From assembly GCA_020631735.1 (NCBI GenBank), contig CM036188.1, forward strand, positions 15,976,214 to 16,040,213: DNA of 64,000 nt. Reading direction: 5' to 3'. Both the position numbers and the translations under genes were made by a program. The stretch comes from Saccharum officinarum. Its lineage: Eukaryota; Streptophyta; Magnoliopsida; Poales; Poaceae. The notes under the pieces were generated by a model that was given only the letters and a program-made list of their open reading frames with translations, had not been told where the DNA came from and did not search any database. Positions 12,438-24,121 of this stretch are shown here, piece after piece (position 1 is the stretch's first letter; each line of letters begins with the position of its first letter).

Positions 12438-13139
12438 TGTCACACCCATTTATCGACCAAATGGAATGCATACCCTTATGTGCGCCCAGAGATCAATCAC
12501 ACATAAGTTCACAAATTATAACAGAAGTATCATCACAAATGTTATTACATCACGATATTTAAACACATAGTCTTAACACAAACGTAGCGGAAGTATAAAT
12601 AAAAATCTCTCGTGGTAGCTCCAGTCACAGGTACATTGACTGGTTGACAGCAAGACTAGTAATCTTCAGGGAAGTAGGCGTAGTAGTCACTATTACCTCC
12701 ATCTGTTACCATCCGGGATTTTTATCCAGTAAAAGAAATAAACAAGCGTAAGTACATCTCGTACTCAACAAGTGTAACATGGGGTTCATGAGGCTCAAAA
12801 AGGCATATTCATTGGTTTATCAGCATGTAGCTTTTAGTTAGCATGATTTTAGCATAACAATAGCATCAAATTGTCTCAATATAAACATTAAACATATGAT
12901 CCATGTGAAATGATTAATGAATAGCAAAACATAATCATAAACAATTATTCAACTATTCCATAAGGGTCCAAGGCCACTCGTGACCGTGAGCACGGCTGTT
13001 ATAACAGTTTTACACTCTGCAGAGGTTGTACACTTTCACTGTGAGTCGTGTTACAAATGCCCGGTTAATTACTCCAAACACTACCAAGGTGAGCAGGCAG
13101 GGTAAACACTATGAAGTCTTAGAAGGTTCGTCTAACAAG
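12438..13139 (-). mobile_element. Family-A 5' LTR fragment running into assembly gap
   Basis: This is about 700 bp of the LTR 3' portion, cut by the N gap. Most variants match the A1 5' LTR (29167-31913). A few match A2 or the A1 3' LTR instead: ACAGAAG near 12522, AACGTAG near 12581 and CAAATTG near 12868. The last 100 bases have lost several homopolymer bases. Confidence 0.8.
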
Positions 13140-13239
13140 NNNNNNNNNNNNNNNNNNNNNNNNNNNNNNNNNNNNNNNNNNNNNNNNNNNNNNNNNNNNN
13201 NNNNNNNNNNNNNNNNNNNNNNNNNNNNNNNNNNNNNNN
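13140..13239. other. Assembly gap 1 (100 N)
   Basis: Exactly 100 N, typical of a gap of unknown size. The sequence type switches here from A1 to A2. Confidence 1.
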
Positions 13240-16200
13240 TAGGTTTTTCTCAAATCCTCTTCTCGTTCCCAAGTAGCCTCTTCTGCTGTGTACAATTCCA
13301 TTGTACTTTACACATTTTGATTGTTCTACTTCTTGTGACTCTGTCCGCAGTCTCTAAAATTTTAACCGGAAACTCTTCATATGTAAGATCCTCCTTAACA
13401 GTAAGTTCCTCTAATGGAATCTGCTCCTCTGGTACTCGTAAACATTTCTTCAATTGAGAACATGGAACACATCATGTACACCTGCCAAACTTTCAGGTAA
13501 ATTCCAACTGATATGCCACTTCACCACGTCTCTCTATAATCTTGAAAGGTCCAATATATCTTGGTGCCAATTTACCCTTCATGTTGAACCTCTTCACACT
13601 CCTCATGGGTGACACTTTCAAGTATACATAATCCCCTACCTCAAAGGTCAACTCCCTTCTACGAGTATCAGCATAGCTTTTCTGTCTGGACTGTGCTATT
13701 TTTAGATTATCTCTAATCATTCTCACTTTCTTTTCAGCATCCTTTAATACATCAGGCCCATACACTTGACTCTCCCCTGTCTGATTCCAGAACAACGGGG
13801 TCCTACATTTTCGTCCATACAGAGCCTCAAACGGTGCCATTTGAAGACTCTTCTGATAACTATTGTTATAAGAGAACTCTGCGTAAGGCAAACTCTTATC
13901 CAGCTAGTACCATATTGTAAAGCACAAGCTCTCAACATATCTTCCAATATCTGATTAATTCTCTCCGTTTGACCATCTGTCTGAGGATGATAAGCTGTAC
14001 TAAAATTTAGTTTGGTCCCCAATGATTCATGTATCTTTTGCCAATAATGAGATGTAAACTGAGTACCTCGATCAGACACAATCTTCTTAGGTACTCCATG
14101 TAGACTCACTATTCTTTCCATATACAACTCTGCCAACTCGCACTGCTATATGTAGTCTTCACAGGTAGAAAATGAGCAACCTTAGTCAGACGATCCACTA
14201 TCACCCAAATTGAATCATATCCTCTTTGAGTCCGTGGCAACCCAACTATAAAATCCATACCAACCTCTTCCCATTTCCACTCGGGTATCTGCATAGGCTG
14301 TAACAATCCTGCAGGTCTCTGATGTTCCGCTTTCACCCTTTGACAAGTGTCACACAAAGCAACATACTCAGCAACATCTCTCTTTAAACCGTACCACCAA
14401 TATCTCTCTTTCAGATCCAAGTACATCTTAGTACTCCCCGGATGTATGGAATAAGCTGACTCATGAGCTTCACGCAGAATTGCCATTCTGATATCCTTAT
14501 CTTCGGGCACACACAGCCTTTTTCCAAACCATAGCGTACCATTATCATCCTTACGGAATCCTGGAGATTTACCTTTCGCTATGTTTTCAGCTATCTCTCT
14601 CAACTTTTCATCCTTCTGCTGACCTTTACGGATCTCTTGCTCTAGAGTAGGCTCTAATACTAATTCCACTGCATTGATAGTAAATCCTAAGTTCAGATGC
14701 TTGCACTCGGCACACAATTCCTTTGGCATAGGCATTACTTGTATTTCATTTGCATAACTTTTCCTACTAAGAGCATCAGCAACAATGTTGGCCTTTCCTG
14801 GATGATAATGCACCTCTAGATCATAGTCTTTTATCAACTCCAACCATCTACGCTGCCTCAAGTTCAGATCCGTTTGAGTGAAGATATACTTAGACTCTTG
14901 TGATCAGTGTATATATCACTCTTGTGTCCAATCAAATAATGTCTCCATATCTTTAATGCATGAACTACTGCAGCTAATTCCAAATCATGAGTAGGGTAAT
15001 TTAACTCATGCTTCCTCAACTGCCTCGATGCATATGCCACAACTCTACCTTCTTGCATCAGTACACATCCCAAACCAATCGAGATGCATCACAATAGATA
15101 GAGAAAGGTTTACTCAGATCTGGCAAAACTAAGACGGGTGCAGTCGTCAATCTCTTCTTTAGTTCCTCAAAATTAGCCTGACACTTCTCGGACCACACAA
15201 ACTTGGCATTCTTCTCCAATAATGCAGTCATTGGTTTTGCAAGCTTTGAAAATCCCTCTATAAATCTCCTATAATAACCAGCTAATCCCAAGAAGCTACG
15301 GATCTCACTCACATTGATGGGTGTTTTCCAATTCAATACATCTTTCACCTTGCTAGGATCTACTGATATTCCTCCATTAGAGACAATGTGACCCAGAAAA
15401 GAAACTTCCTTCAACCAAAACTCACATTTACTCCTCTTTGCATATAGTTGGTGTTCTCTGAGCTTCTGCAAGACCAACCTCAAATGTTCAGCATGTTCTT
15501 CCTCAGTTTTGGAAAATACTAGAATATCATCAATGAATACCACTACAAACTTGTCCAGATATTCCATGAATACCTTATTCATCAAATACATAAAGTATGC
15601 AGGAGCATTAGTCAGACCAAAAGACATCACTGTATACTCATACAACCCATACCGTGTGGTAAAAGCTGTCTTTGGTACATCACTAGCACGAATCTTCAAC
15701 TGATGATATCCAGAACGAAGATCAATCTTGGAAAATACACAAGCTCCTCTCAACTGATCAAACAGGTCATCAATCCTAGGCAATGGGTACTTGTTCTTAA
15801 TAGTAACCTCATTAAGAGACCGATAATCTACACACATCCTCTGAGTTCCATCTTTCTTATCCACAAAAATCACTGGTGCTCCCCATGGTGAAGAACTAGG
15901 ACGAATAAAACCCTTATCCTGTAACTCCTTAATTTGTTTCTTAAGTTCTTCTAATTCATTTACTCCCATTCTATATGGACGCTTAGCTATAGGTGCAGTT
16001 CCAGGTAATAATTCAATAATAAATTCAATGTCACGGTCTGGTGGCATACCTGGCAATTCCTCTGGAAACACATCTGGGAACTCCTCCACAACTGGATCTC
16101 CCTGGTTGGCACCATCATTGAGCTGGTTCACTGTAGCGTCTCTTGTTTTTGCACTTTTACTTCAACCCTGATTCTATCACCCTTTGGTGTTGTCAGTACA

Positions 16201-17626
16201 ACTGATTTATCCTTACACTGAATCTCTGCTTGTTGTTGCATCATCCAATCCATTCCCAATATAAGATCAATCCCAGCTGTTCTCAATACTATAGGGCTAA
16301 CTGTAAACTCTACCCCCCTTAAGTTAAGACTAATCGGAAGACAGCGATAAGATGCTGGCATGCTTCCACCAGGTGAGTTTACTAAGATAGGGTTCTTCAT
16401 GGCACACAAATGGATTCTATGTATTCTAACAAATGATTGTGATATGAAAGAATGTGATGCTCCAGAATCAAAAAGAACAGTGGCGGGAGTAGAGTGGACA
16501 TCGAACGTACCAAGCACAACGTCCCCCACTGCAGTTTCCTGGGACAAGTGATTCACCCTTCCTGAGTTAGGTGCGGGCTTCTGGTGGCTGCTCTGTTTCT
16601 GGGGAGTCTGCTGGTTGGGCTTCTCCGGGCAATTGTAAGACAAGTGACCTTCTTTTCCACATCGGAAACACCTGTTGGGAGTATTGGGAGCACTAGTCTT
16701 CGTAGGAGTGTTATTGGAAGGACCCTGACGATGCGCTTGATTTCCATTCTGCTGCGGTGGACGTTGGTTGCTATTCTGTGGCTGGAATGGGGGACGTTGC
16801 GGGAACTGTCCATGGAATGGGGCCTGACCACGATTCCACTGTCCAGAGGGAGGCCTCTGCTGAGTATTCTGCTGAAAGCCAGTACGCGGACGGGTGTTGC
16901 TATTGGAGGCTTGTCCTTGTAACCTCTTCCTCTTTGCATCCATTTCCTTGCGCTTGCTATCCACCACGATAGCGCGGTTCACAAGCGTCTGAAAGTTTGG
17001 GTAGGTATTGGACATCAACTGCAACTGTAGTCCATCATATAATCCCTTCAAAAAGCGGCGCTGCTTATCATTGTCATTGGCCACCTCATGTGGAGCATAT
17101 CGTGACAATTGAGCAAACTTGTCACGGTACTCAGCTACAGTCATTGACCCTTGGGTCAGGTTCCTGAATTCCTCCGCCTTCAACTCTATCATTCCTTCAG
17201 GTATATGGTAAGCCCTGAAGTTCTCCCTAAACTCCTGCCAGGTGACTGCAGGAGCATTGGCAGGACGACCATACTCATATGACTCCACCAATCCTGAGCT
17301 TCTCCCTGAAGTTGCCCAGAAGCAAACAACACCTTCTGTCGGTCATCACATTGGGCAATAGTGAGTTGTTTCTCCACAGCACGAAGCCAATCATCGGCCT
17401 CCAAAGGATCAGCAGCATGTGTGAACACTGAGGGACGACCCTTCAAAAACTCACCACGCTTATCACGTGGTTGAGCCCTAGCAACTGGCTGATTTTGCTG
17501 ATTTTGCACTAGTTGCTGCATCAACTGCGTCTGTACCGCCAACAGTTGCTCGATAGTTGGTGGCGGTGGTGGTGGTGGATTTGGGGGAATGTTTCCACGA
17601 CCTCTGCCTCTTCTTCTTCCGGCCAT
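13240..17626 (-). pseudogene. gag-pol: A2 gag-pol polyprotein copy, 3' end lost in gap, frameshifted
   Basis: This has the same domain order as the other A copies: ATG at 17626, Pro-rich gag start, CCHC zinc knuckle near 16640-16680, protease DSGA near 16465, RT FIDD near 15530, RNase H near 15090, integrase from about 14500 and the tail to 13240. Frames break near 13450, 13495, 13900, 14136, 14880, 15075, 16131 and 17287, mostly by single bases. Variants pair it with 37738-42143 (for example the NGNQAHRQG gag segment, DLKERYWW in integrase, and TCATTGAGCTGG near 16118) rather than with A1. Indel density rises towards the gap, as expected of a poorly polished contig end. The enzyme set itself would be complete in the real element. 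Confidence 0.83.
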
Positions 17627-18319
17627 CTGCCACCCATAAACATGCAAACTTTAAGAATTCCATGATTTCAACCACTTATAAGATTAAGAATGAGATCTGA
17701 AAGTGTTCTGGACGAGTAGCAATGTTGACAGTTCAGTATTTCAATCATATCTCGAGTTACAGAAATCCAAAAGAGGCGTGCCTTATATGGTTGGAAAGCT
17801 TATGAAATTATCCACAATTTCTATTCAGACCTCAAGATCAGATTCTGTCGTTAAGTCTATGAAAAATAAGGCGTAACAGAAACTGTTCCAGATTCCAGAC
17901 TGTGCAGAAACTTTAACTTGTAAAAATTATATCTCTCGAACCAGATCAGATAAAAAGGTGATTCCAGTGGCATTTGAAAGATGCTTGAGTCTATTTTCTC
18001 TCATAAAAAATTTCATAAATGTTGCACGAACCGTTTTTAAACTATAGCAGAAACATTGAAGACTGCTCCAGAAAACAGCAAGGACGGAAACGTGATAATA
18101 TCAAACCCAACTATTATTCCTTGACTATTAAACTTATTATTCTTAAGAATGGAACTTGTAGACATGCCTACAAGTCCCGACACTCAAACAAAGATCCAAC
18201 TCACACATAAGCATAATTATAAAGCAACTAGCACACCAAGGTTCAAACCACACGACAGACTCGACTGACTCAACTGACGTTACTAAGAACGTTCTTATTA
18301 CATAAAGGACTCCTACTTC
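17627..18319 (-). other. A2 leader between orf0 and gag
   Basis: Non-coding leader homologous to 10712-11403 and 32957-33648, with the same two repeat modules containing TTGGAAAGCTT and CTCGAGTT near ATATG. No credible gene is present. Confidence 0.55.
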
Positions 18320-19173
18320 CTAAGGAAGTGGCTCATGCTCTAATGTCTCATAAATCTTGGCATGCCTTGGTTTGCTCGGAGCTCATCAATGGTTGCTTGG
18401 CACCTCTTGATAGTCTTCCCTTGTGCCTTCACCATCTCTTCTAGCTGCAGCTTCCTATCCATCATATCATAGACAAAGTTCACCATCACCCGAGGTAGTG
18501 GCTCTAGCTGCACTGGATCTGTCATAGCCCATCCAAGTTCGGGGTGTGCACGAGGAAAGAAGCGATGAATGTCATGCTTCATAAGGTTAAAGCGAAGATA
18601 GCGGAGACCCATACATGCTTCAAAAGCAGCATCTTCAATGCTATCCTCTATAGTAGCTCGATGTCCCACGTGAGAGAACATCCTGTCCAGCTGATATGCC
18701 CCCTTGTCTTGCTTATGGGCAAAGATGCTTGCCCTTGCCTTCCAGTACGTGTCCTCCAGTGGATGAGTGTACTCCCAGCAGACGTACTCCACAGCTGGAT
18801 GCCAATCAGCGAAGTAAGCAGTGAGCATCCCCACCAGGCGAAGATGAGAGACAGCATTCCCTCCATTCCTGTGGTAGATCCTCACAGTCCACCCCATTGG
18901 AGCAGGTGGCATATCTTCAGAAGCTTCATGTGATGGAGGCGGGGGTTGTACTCCTCCATTGGCTTCCTCTTCATCATCTTCAATCTCGACGATTTCTGGA
19001 TCTTCTTCAGGCTCAGGCTCTTCCTGGGGAGGTGCTGGTGCTTGGACTGGTGCCACAGGAGTCTGCTCCTGTTCCTGAGGTTCTGGCTCTTGTGGCTCTT
19101 CAGTTGCATGCAGGGCACGAGGTGGGTAGTATCCTCCAGAGCTAATGCGGGCAGTCTTACGGTCACGGGCCAT
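18320..19173 (-). CDS. orf0 of A2, unknown protein upstream of gag
   Basis: This is the most complete orf0 in the window, about 280 residues, starting at ATG 19173 (MARDRKTARISSGGYY). Residues 1-90 are low-complexity and acidic, rich in Pro, Glu and Gln, with runs of E and D before a short proline run. Residues from about 95 form a conserved segment with many aromatic residues (GWTVRIYHR, YVCWEYTHPLEDTYW, LRYLRFNLMKHDIHRF). The C-terminus ends in a short charged region. A missing C near 18361 makes the frame as displayed stop at 18340, about seven codons before the stop used in the other copy. It lacks a zinc knuckle, a protease site and membrane segments. It lies between PBS and gag in the same direction. 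Rice RIRE3/RIRE8 elements are described, as I recall, with an orf0 here. Function unknown. Confidence 0.75.
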
Positions 19174-19347
19174 CTACAGAATTTTTAGATGAAGTTAGAA
19201 TAGAGGCAAAATTTCGTAATAGAATGTGACATAAGAAGCATAAAAATTTATCAAATAACAAGAGCAAGATAGTGAGCATAAAAATAATGTAAAGATGATA
19301 CTAAATCGACCATTCCTAGCTAGGCTTGCGTCCTACAGTCAACAAGA

Positions 19348-19359
19348 GCTCTGATACCA
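19348..19359 (-). promoter_or_regulatory. Primer binding site, A2
   Basis: The minus strand reads TGGTATCAGAGC three bases inside the LTR end, complementary to initiator tRNA-Met. Confidence 0.9.
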
Positions 19360-19362
19360 ATT

Positions 19363-22124
19363 TGTCACACCCATTTATCAACCAAATGGAATGCATACCC
19401 TTATGTGCGCCCAGAGATCAATCACACATAAGTTCACAAATTATAACAGAAGTATCATCACAAATGTTATTACATCACGATATTTAAACACATAGTCATA
19501 ACACAAACGTAGCGGAAGTATAAATAGAAATCTCTCGTGGTAGCTCCAGTCACAGGTACATTGACTGGTTGACAGCAAGACTAGTAATCTTCAGGGAAGT
19601 AGGCGTAGTAGTCACTATTACCTCCATCTGTTACCCATCCGGGATTTTTATCCAAGTAAGAGAAATAAACAAGCGTAAGTACATCTCGTACTCAACAAGT
19701 GTAACATGGGGTTCATGAGGCTCAAAAAGGCATATTCATTGGTTTATCAGCATGTAGCTTTTAGTTAGCATGATTTTAGCATAACAATAGCATCAAAATG
19801 TCTTAATATAAACATTAAACATATGATCCATGTGAAATGATTAATGAATAGCAAAAACATAATTATAAACAATTATTCAACTATTCCATAAGGGTCCAAG
19901 GCCACTCGTGACCGTGAGCACGGCTGTTATAACAGTTTTACACTCTGCAGAGGTTGTACACTTTCACTGTGAGTCGTGTTACCCAAATGCCCGGGTTAAT
20001 TACTCCCAAAACACTACCAAGGTGAGCAGGCAGGGTAAACACTATGAAGTCTTTCGAAGGTTCGTCTAACAAGTTAGGGCCATTAGATTTCACTCGACAA
20101 ACAGATGTAGAGCCCCCCTTCCTGATGGCACAATAACACGCAGCCTATACACATGAGGACAAAGGCCACACTATACCTGATTCGTCAAGCCATTCTTACG
20201 CCATAAAGGAATACCACTAACAAGCTAGAAAAGGTCCTTCTATATGACTAAAGCCAGAGCCATATAGCCCCCACAGTTGTACTGTAAATCCCGGATTGTC
20301 GCTTATAGATGAGTCCTTATGGAGAGCAATTAGAGCATCAAAAGTAACCCCCAAGCTCTAATCCCCTTTAAACATTAATCAAAATCATCTTTTAGTGTTT
20401 GTTGCATATTCCTCTAATCAATTTACATGATCATAGTCCATGTTTAAGCACTAGCCACACTACTCAATGCAATATAATAGGTACCAAGGTAAAGGATCAA
20501 TCGCTAAGTCATCCTTAACAAGGAATAAATGCATAATGATATTAATTGCATAAAGTGAATAGGACAACAAGGATTATCCCATGCTATACTTGCCTTGCTC
20601 AAACTGGTCCTGAAGATCTTGCTCGTAGTAAAGCTCTTGATCTCCAACGAATTTCTCACCATCTATACTCGATCAACCAATATCAACAACACACATCCAG
20701 AGGCAATCATGCATAGACAAACAAGACTATAATTAGAACAATACACCAACAGTAAGAAAATAAAATAAAAAGTCTTTAAAATGAATCTACAACTTGCTAG
20801 GATCACACAGACGCGAAGATCACGAAAATCGGAGCTAAAACGACAAAGTTATGAATTTCCAAAGATTTCCTATAGAAAAATAAATACTTTAATAAAAACT
20901 CGAAAATAAATTAATCCAAACCTACTGTACAGTTGTATAATTACATAGAGTTCGCAAATATGAATCTAACGAAATTTGAATGGACCAAATCGGAGTTAAA
21001 ACGAAAATTCTACGACTAAAACAATCTGAATGACAAAACTGTAAATATCAGAAAGCGTATTTTTCAGTTACCGAGACGAAATACGCTTTCAACAGATCAA
21101 AACGAACGCGGGATAATACGTTTTGGACTGCGGGTTTACAACTTAAATCTTACAGGGACTCTTTAGCAAAATTTCCAGCCGAAGGGGTATCTTTAAATAA
21201 CGGCCGTCCGATTTAAAATGAACGGCCTAGATCTAATCGGGGAGGAGGCCGGCGGCGCTCCGGCCGGAATCGGGCCCGACGTCGACTCTCCGCGGCGGCG
21301 CCATGGCCGGGAAACGCCATTTTGCTCTACGGTGCACGAAAACGCGAACGGAGAGCACCTGCGGGTAGACAACTCTAATGCGAACTCACCTAGGGTAAAA
21401 CCGTAGGCGAGGACGAAACGAGAAACGCGTACGGCGCGGAGGGGCGGACGGTGGAGGCGGTGCTTCAACGGTGGCGGCGCTAGGCGATTGCGGCTGCTCC
21501 AAAAGGATGGGATGGGAGCGGAATAGTGCGGGGGTCCCGTTTTTATAGCCCGAAGGCGGCCTCAAGAGAGGAAATAGGGAGATTGAGCCGCGGATTCGAT
21601 CGGTGGAAGAAGGAAAGCGACGGTGTTCTTTTTTGGAAAGCGCCGGAGGAAGGAGAAGGAAAGGGGAAGCGGTCACTGACAGGTGGGACCCACAAGTCAG
21701 CGGCTCGGGCGGAAAACGCGGCCGCTACGGGACGCAGACGCACGCGCGCGATACTGGGCCGGCGGCTGCGGCTGGGCTCGGCCCATGCGGGAGAATGCGG
21801 GCGCGGGGAGGTAAGCGGGCCGCGGCAAGGCAGGCCGAAGCGGCGGGATGAATTCCGGAATAAGCCGACTTTTCTTTTCTTTTTTTTTCTTTTTCCAATT
21901 TTTCAAAGCAAATTTTCAAATAATTTTCAAATCAAATTTGAATTTGATTGAAACCACACAATACAAAACTTCAAATGCAGCAGCATGAATGCACAAACAG
22001 GTTTCTACCCTTATATTTGATTTTAAATTTATAAAAATTATTCTTATTCTAAATTTTGCATGCTTCACAAAAATAAATATAAAAATCATATTTTTTCTTC
22101 TTTTCAAATTTTTAGGGTGTTACA
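19363..22124 (-). mobile_element. A2 5' LTR
   Basis: This is a 2762-bp LTR with ends TGTAACACCC (22124, minus) and TGTGACA (19363). It pairs with 42191-44960: both share the same GC-rich promoter-proximal block (21240-21880) and variants such as ATCAACCAAATGG at the 3' edge. It is followed on the minus strand by the PBS, so it is the 5' LTR. The flank at 22125 is B pol, the true insertion site. Confidence 0.92.
21540..21547 (-). promoter_or_regulatory. TATA box of the A2 5' LTR
   Basis: CTATAAAA on the minus strand sits about 580 bp into the LTR after a GC-rich region. It is conserved at the same place in the other A LTRs (29732, 42776). The downstream CCTAGGTGAGTT looks like a splice-donor-type sequence within the transcribed leader. 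Confidence 0.65.
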
Positions 22125-22129
22125 TCAGC
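22125..22129. repeat. A2 target site duplication, copy 1 (GCTGA on minus)
   Basis: TCAGC on the plus strand is GCTGA on the minus strand, directly upstream of the A2 5' LTR. Its partner GCTGA is at 44961-44965, directly after the A2 3' LTR. Confidence 0.87.
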
Positions 22130-24121
22130 AGTCTCTAAAACCTTGATTGGAAACTCTTCATATGTAAGATCCTCTTTAACAGTCAACTCTTCTAAAGGTA
22201 TCTGCTCCTCAGGCACCTGTAAACACTTCTTAAGTTGTGAAACATGGAACACATCATGTACTCCAGATAAATTCTCAGGCAACTCTAATTGATAAGCAAC
22301 TTCCCCACGTCTAGTAATAACTTTAAATGGTCCAACATACCTTGGTGCTAGTTTACCTTTCATGTTAAACCTCTTCACACTTTTCATAGGTGACACCTTC
22401 AAATAAACATAGTCACCTACTTCAAAAACTAAATCTCTTCTTCTATTGTCGGCATAACTCTTCTGACGAGACTGTGCTACTCTCAAATTCTCACGAATCA
22501 CTCGCACTTGATCTTCTGCGTTTCTAAGAACATCTGTACCAAACACTTGAGATTCACCTGTCTGATCCCAAAACAATGGAGTTCTACACTTACGTCCATA
22601 CAAAGCTTCAAACGATGCCATCTTAAGACTCTGTTGATAACTGTTATTGTAAGAGAATTCTGCATAAGGCAAACTCTTATCCCAACTAGTTCCATATTGC
22701 AATGCACAAGCTCTCAACATATCCTCTAATACCTGGTTGGTCCTTTCAGTCTGTCCATCTGTCTGTGGATGATATGCTGTACTAAAATTCAATTTTGTTC
22801 CCAATGATTCATGCACAGCTTTCCAAAAATGCGACGTAAACTACGATCCTCGATCAGATACAATCTTCTTTGGTACTCCATGCAAACAGACTATTCTCTC
22901 CATATACAATTCTGCCAATTTTGGTCCATGGTAAGTAGTCTTAACTGGTATAAAATGAGCAACTTTAGTTAACCGATCTACTATCACCCAAATAGAGTCA
23001 TAACCTTTCTGAGTACGAGGTAACCCTACTATAAAATCCATACCAACTTCCTCCCACTTCCATTCAGGAATCTTCATTGGTTGCAACAATCCAGCAGGTC
23101 TCTGATGCTCTGCTTTCACCCTCTGACAAGTGTCACACAATGCCACATACTCAGCCACATCTCACTTTAATCCAACCCACCAATATTTCTGTTTCAGATC
23201 CAAATACATCTTAGTACTACCAGGATGAATAGAATAAGCTGACTCATGAGCTTCGCGAAGAATTGCCTGTCTAACAGTTTGATCCTCAGGTACACACAGC
23301 CTCTTTCCAAACCACAAAATTCCATTATCATCCACCCGAAAGCCTGGTGACTTACCAATCACTATATCTTCCGCTATCTTCTTTAGTTTCTCATCCTTCA
23401 ACTGACCCTTGTAGATTTCTTGCTCTAAAGTAGGCTCTATCACTTATTCCATTGTATTAGTAACAATTCCCAAATTCAAATATTCAAATTCAGCCCATAA
23501 CTCCCGAGTCATAGACAATGTTCGTATCTCATTGGCATAACTTTTCCTACTAAGAGCATCAGCTACTATATTAGCCTTACCAGGAAGATAGTGTATCTCA
23601 ATATCATAATCCTTAATCAGCTCTAACCATCTGCGTTGCCTCAAATTCAGATCTGACTGAGTGAAAATATACTTCAAACTCTTATGATCAGTGTATATAT
23701 CACTCTTATGTCCAATCAAATAATGTCTCTAAATCTTTAAAGCATGAACCACAGCTACTAACTCCAAATCATGTGTAGGATAATTCAACTCATGCTTTCT
23801 CAACTGCCTAGATGCATAAGCCACAACTCTGCCTTCTTCCATAAGAACACATCCCAAACCTTGACAAGAAGCATCACAATAAATAGAAAACTTCTTACTC
23901 AAATCTGGCAAAACCAATACAGGCACTGTAGTCAACCTCTTCTTCAATTCTTCAAAACTAGCTTGACATTTATCAGACCACACAAACTTGGCATTCTTCT
24001 CTAACAGAGATGTCATAGGTTTAGTAAGTTTAGAAAACCCTTCAATGAACCGTCTATAATATCCAACTAATCCCAAGAAACTACGAATCTCGCTAACATC
24101 AATAGGTGGTTTCCAATTCAA
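22125..24121 (-). pseudogene. pol: B pol remnant: RT end, RNase H, integrase, part of tail
   Basis: This is one uninterrupted reading frame broken only by four in-frame stops (near 22838, 23160, 23441 and 23726) and by no frameshift. In order on the minus strand it has the RT connection segment ([16 protein letters not shown]), RNase H ([21 protein letters not shown]), the integrase zinc-finger region ([14 protein letters not shown]), catalytic D (GMDFIVGLP), D (VSDRGS) and E ([11 protein letters not shown]), then the tail to the A2 insertion. One stop is CAG to TAG and one TGG to TAG, fitting methylated-C decay. The frame starts abruptly at 24121, where leader sequence is joined, so gag, protease and the RT catalytic core were deleted. 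The remaining 3' end of this gene is at 44961-45089. Dead copy. Confidence 0.88.

Noticed and set aside
13240..22124. Reading 3502-22124 as a genuine tandem LTR-internal-LTR-internal-LTR element
   Set aside because: The two halves carry A1 and A2 variants and different target sites, with the change exactly at the N gap. Not excluded, but less likely than an assembly error.
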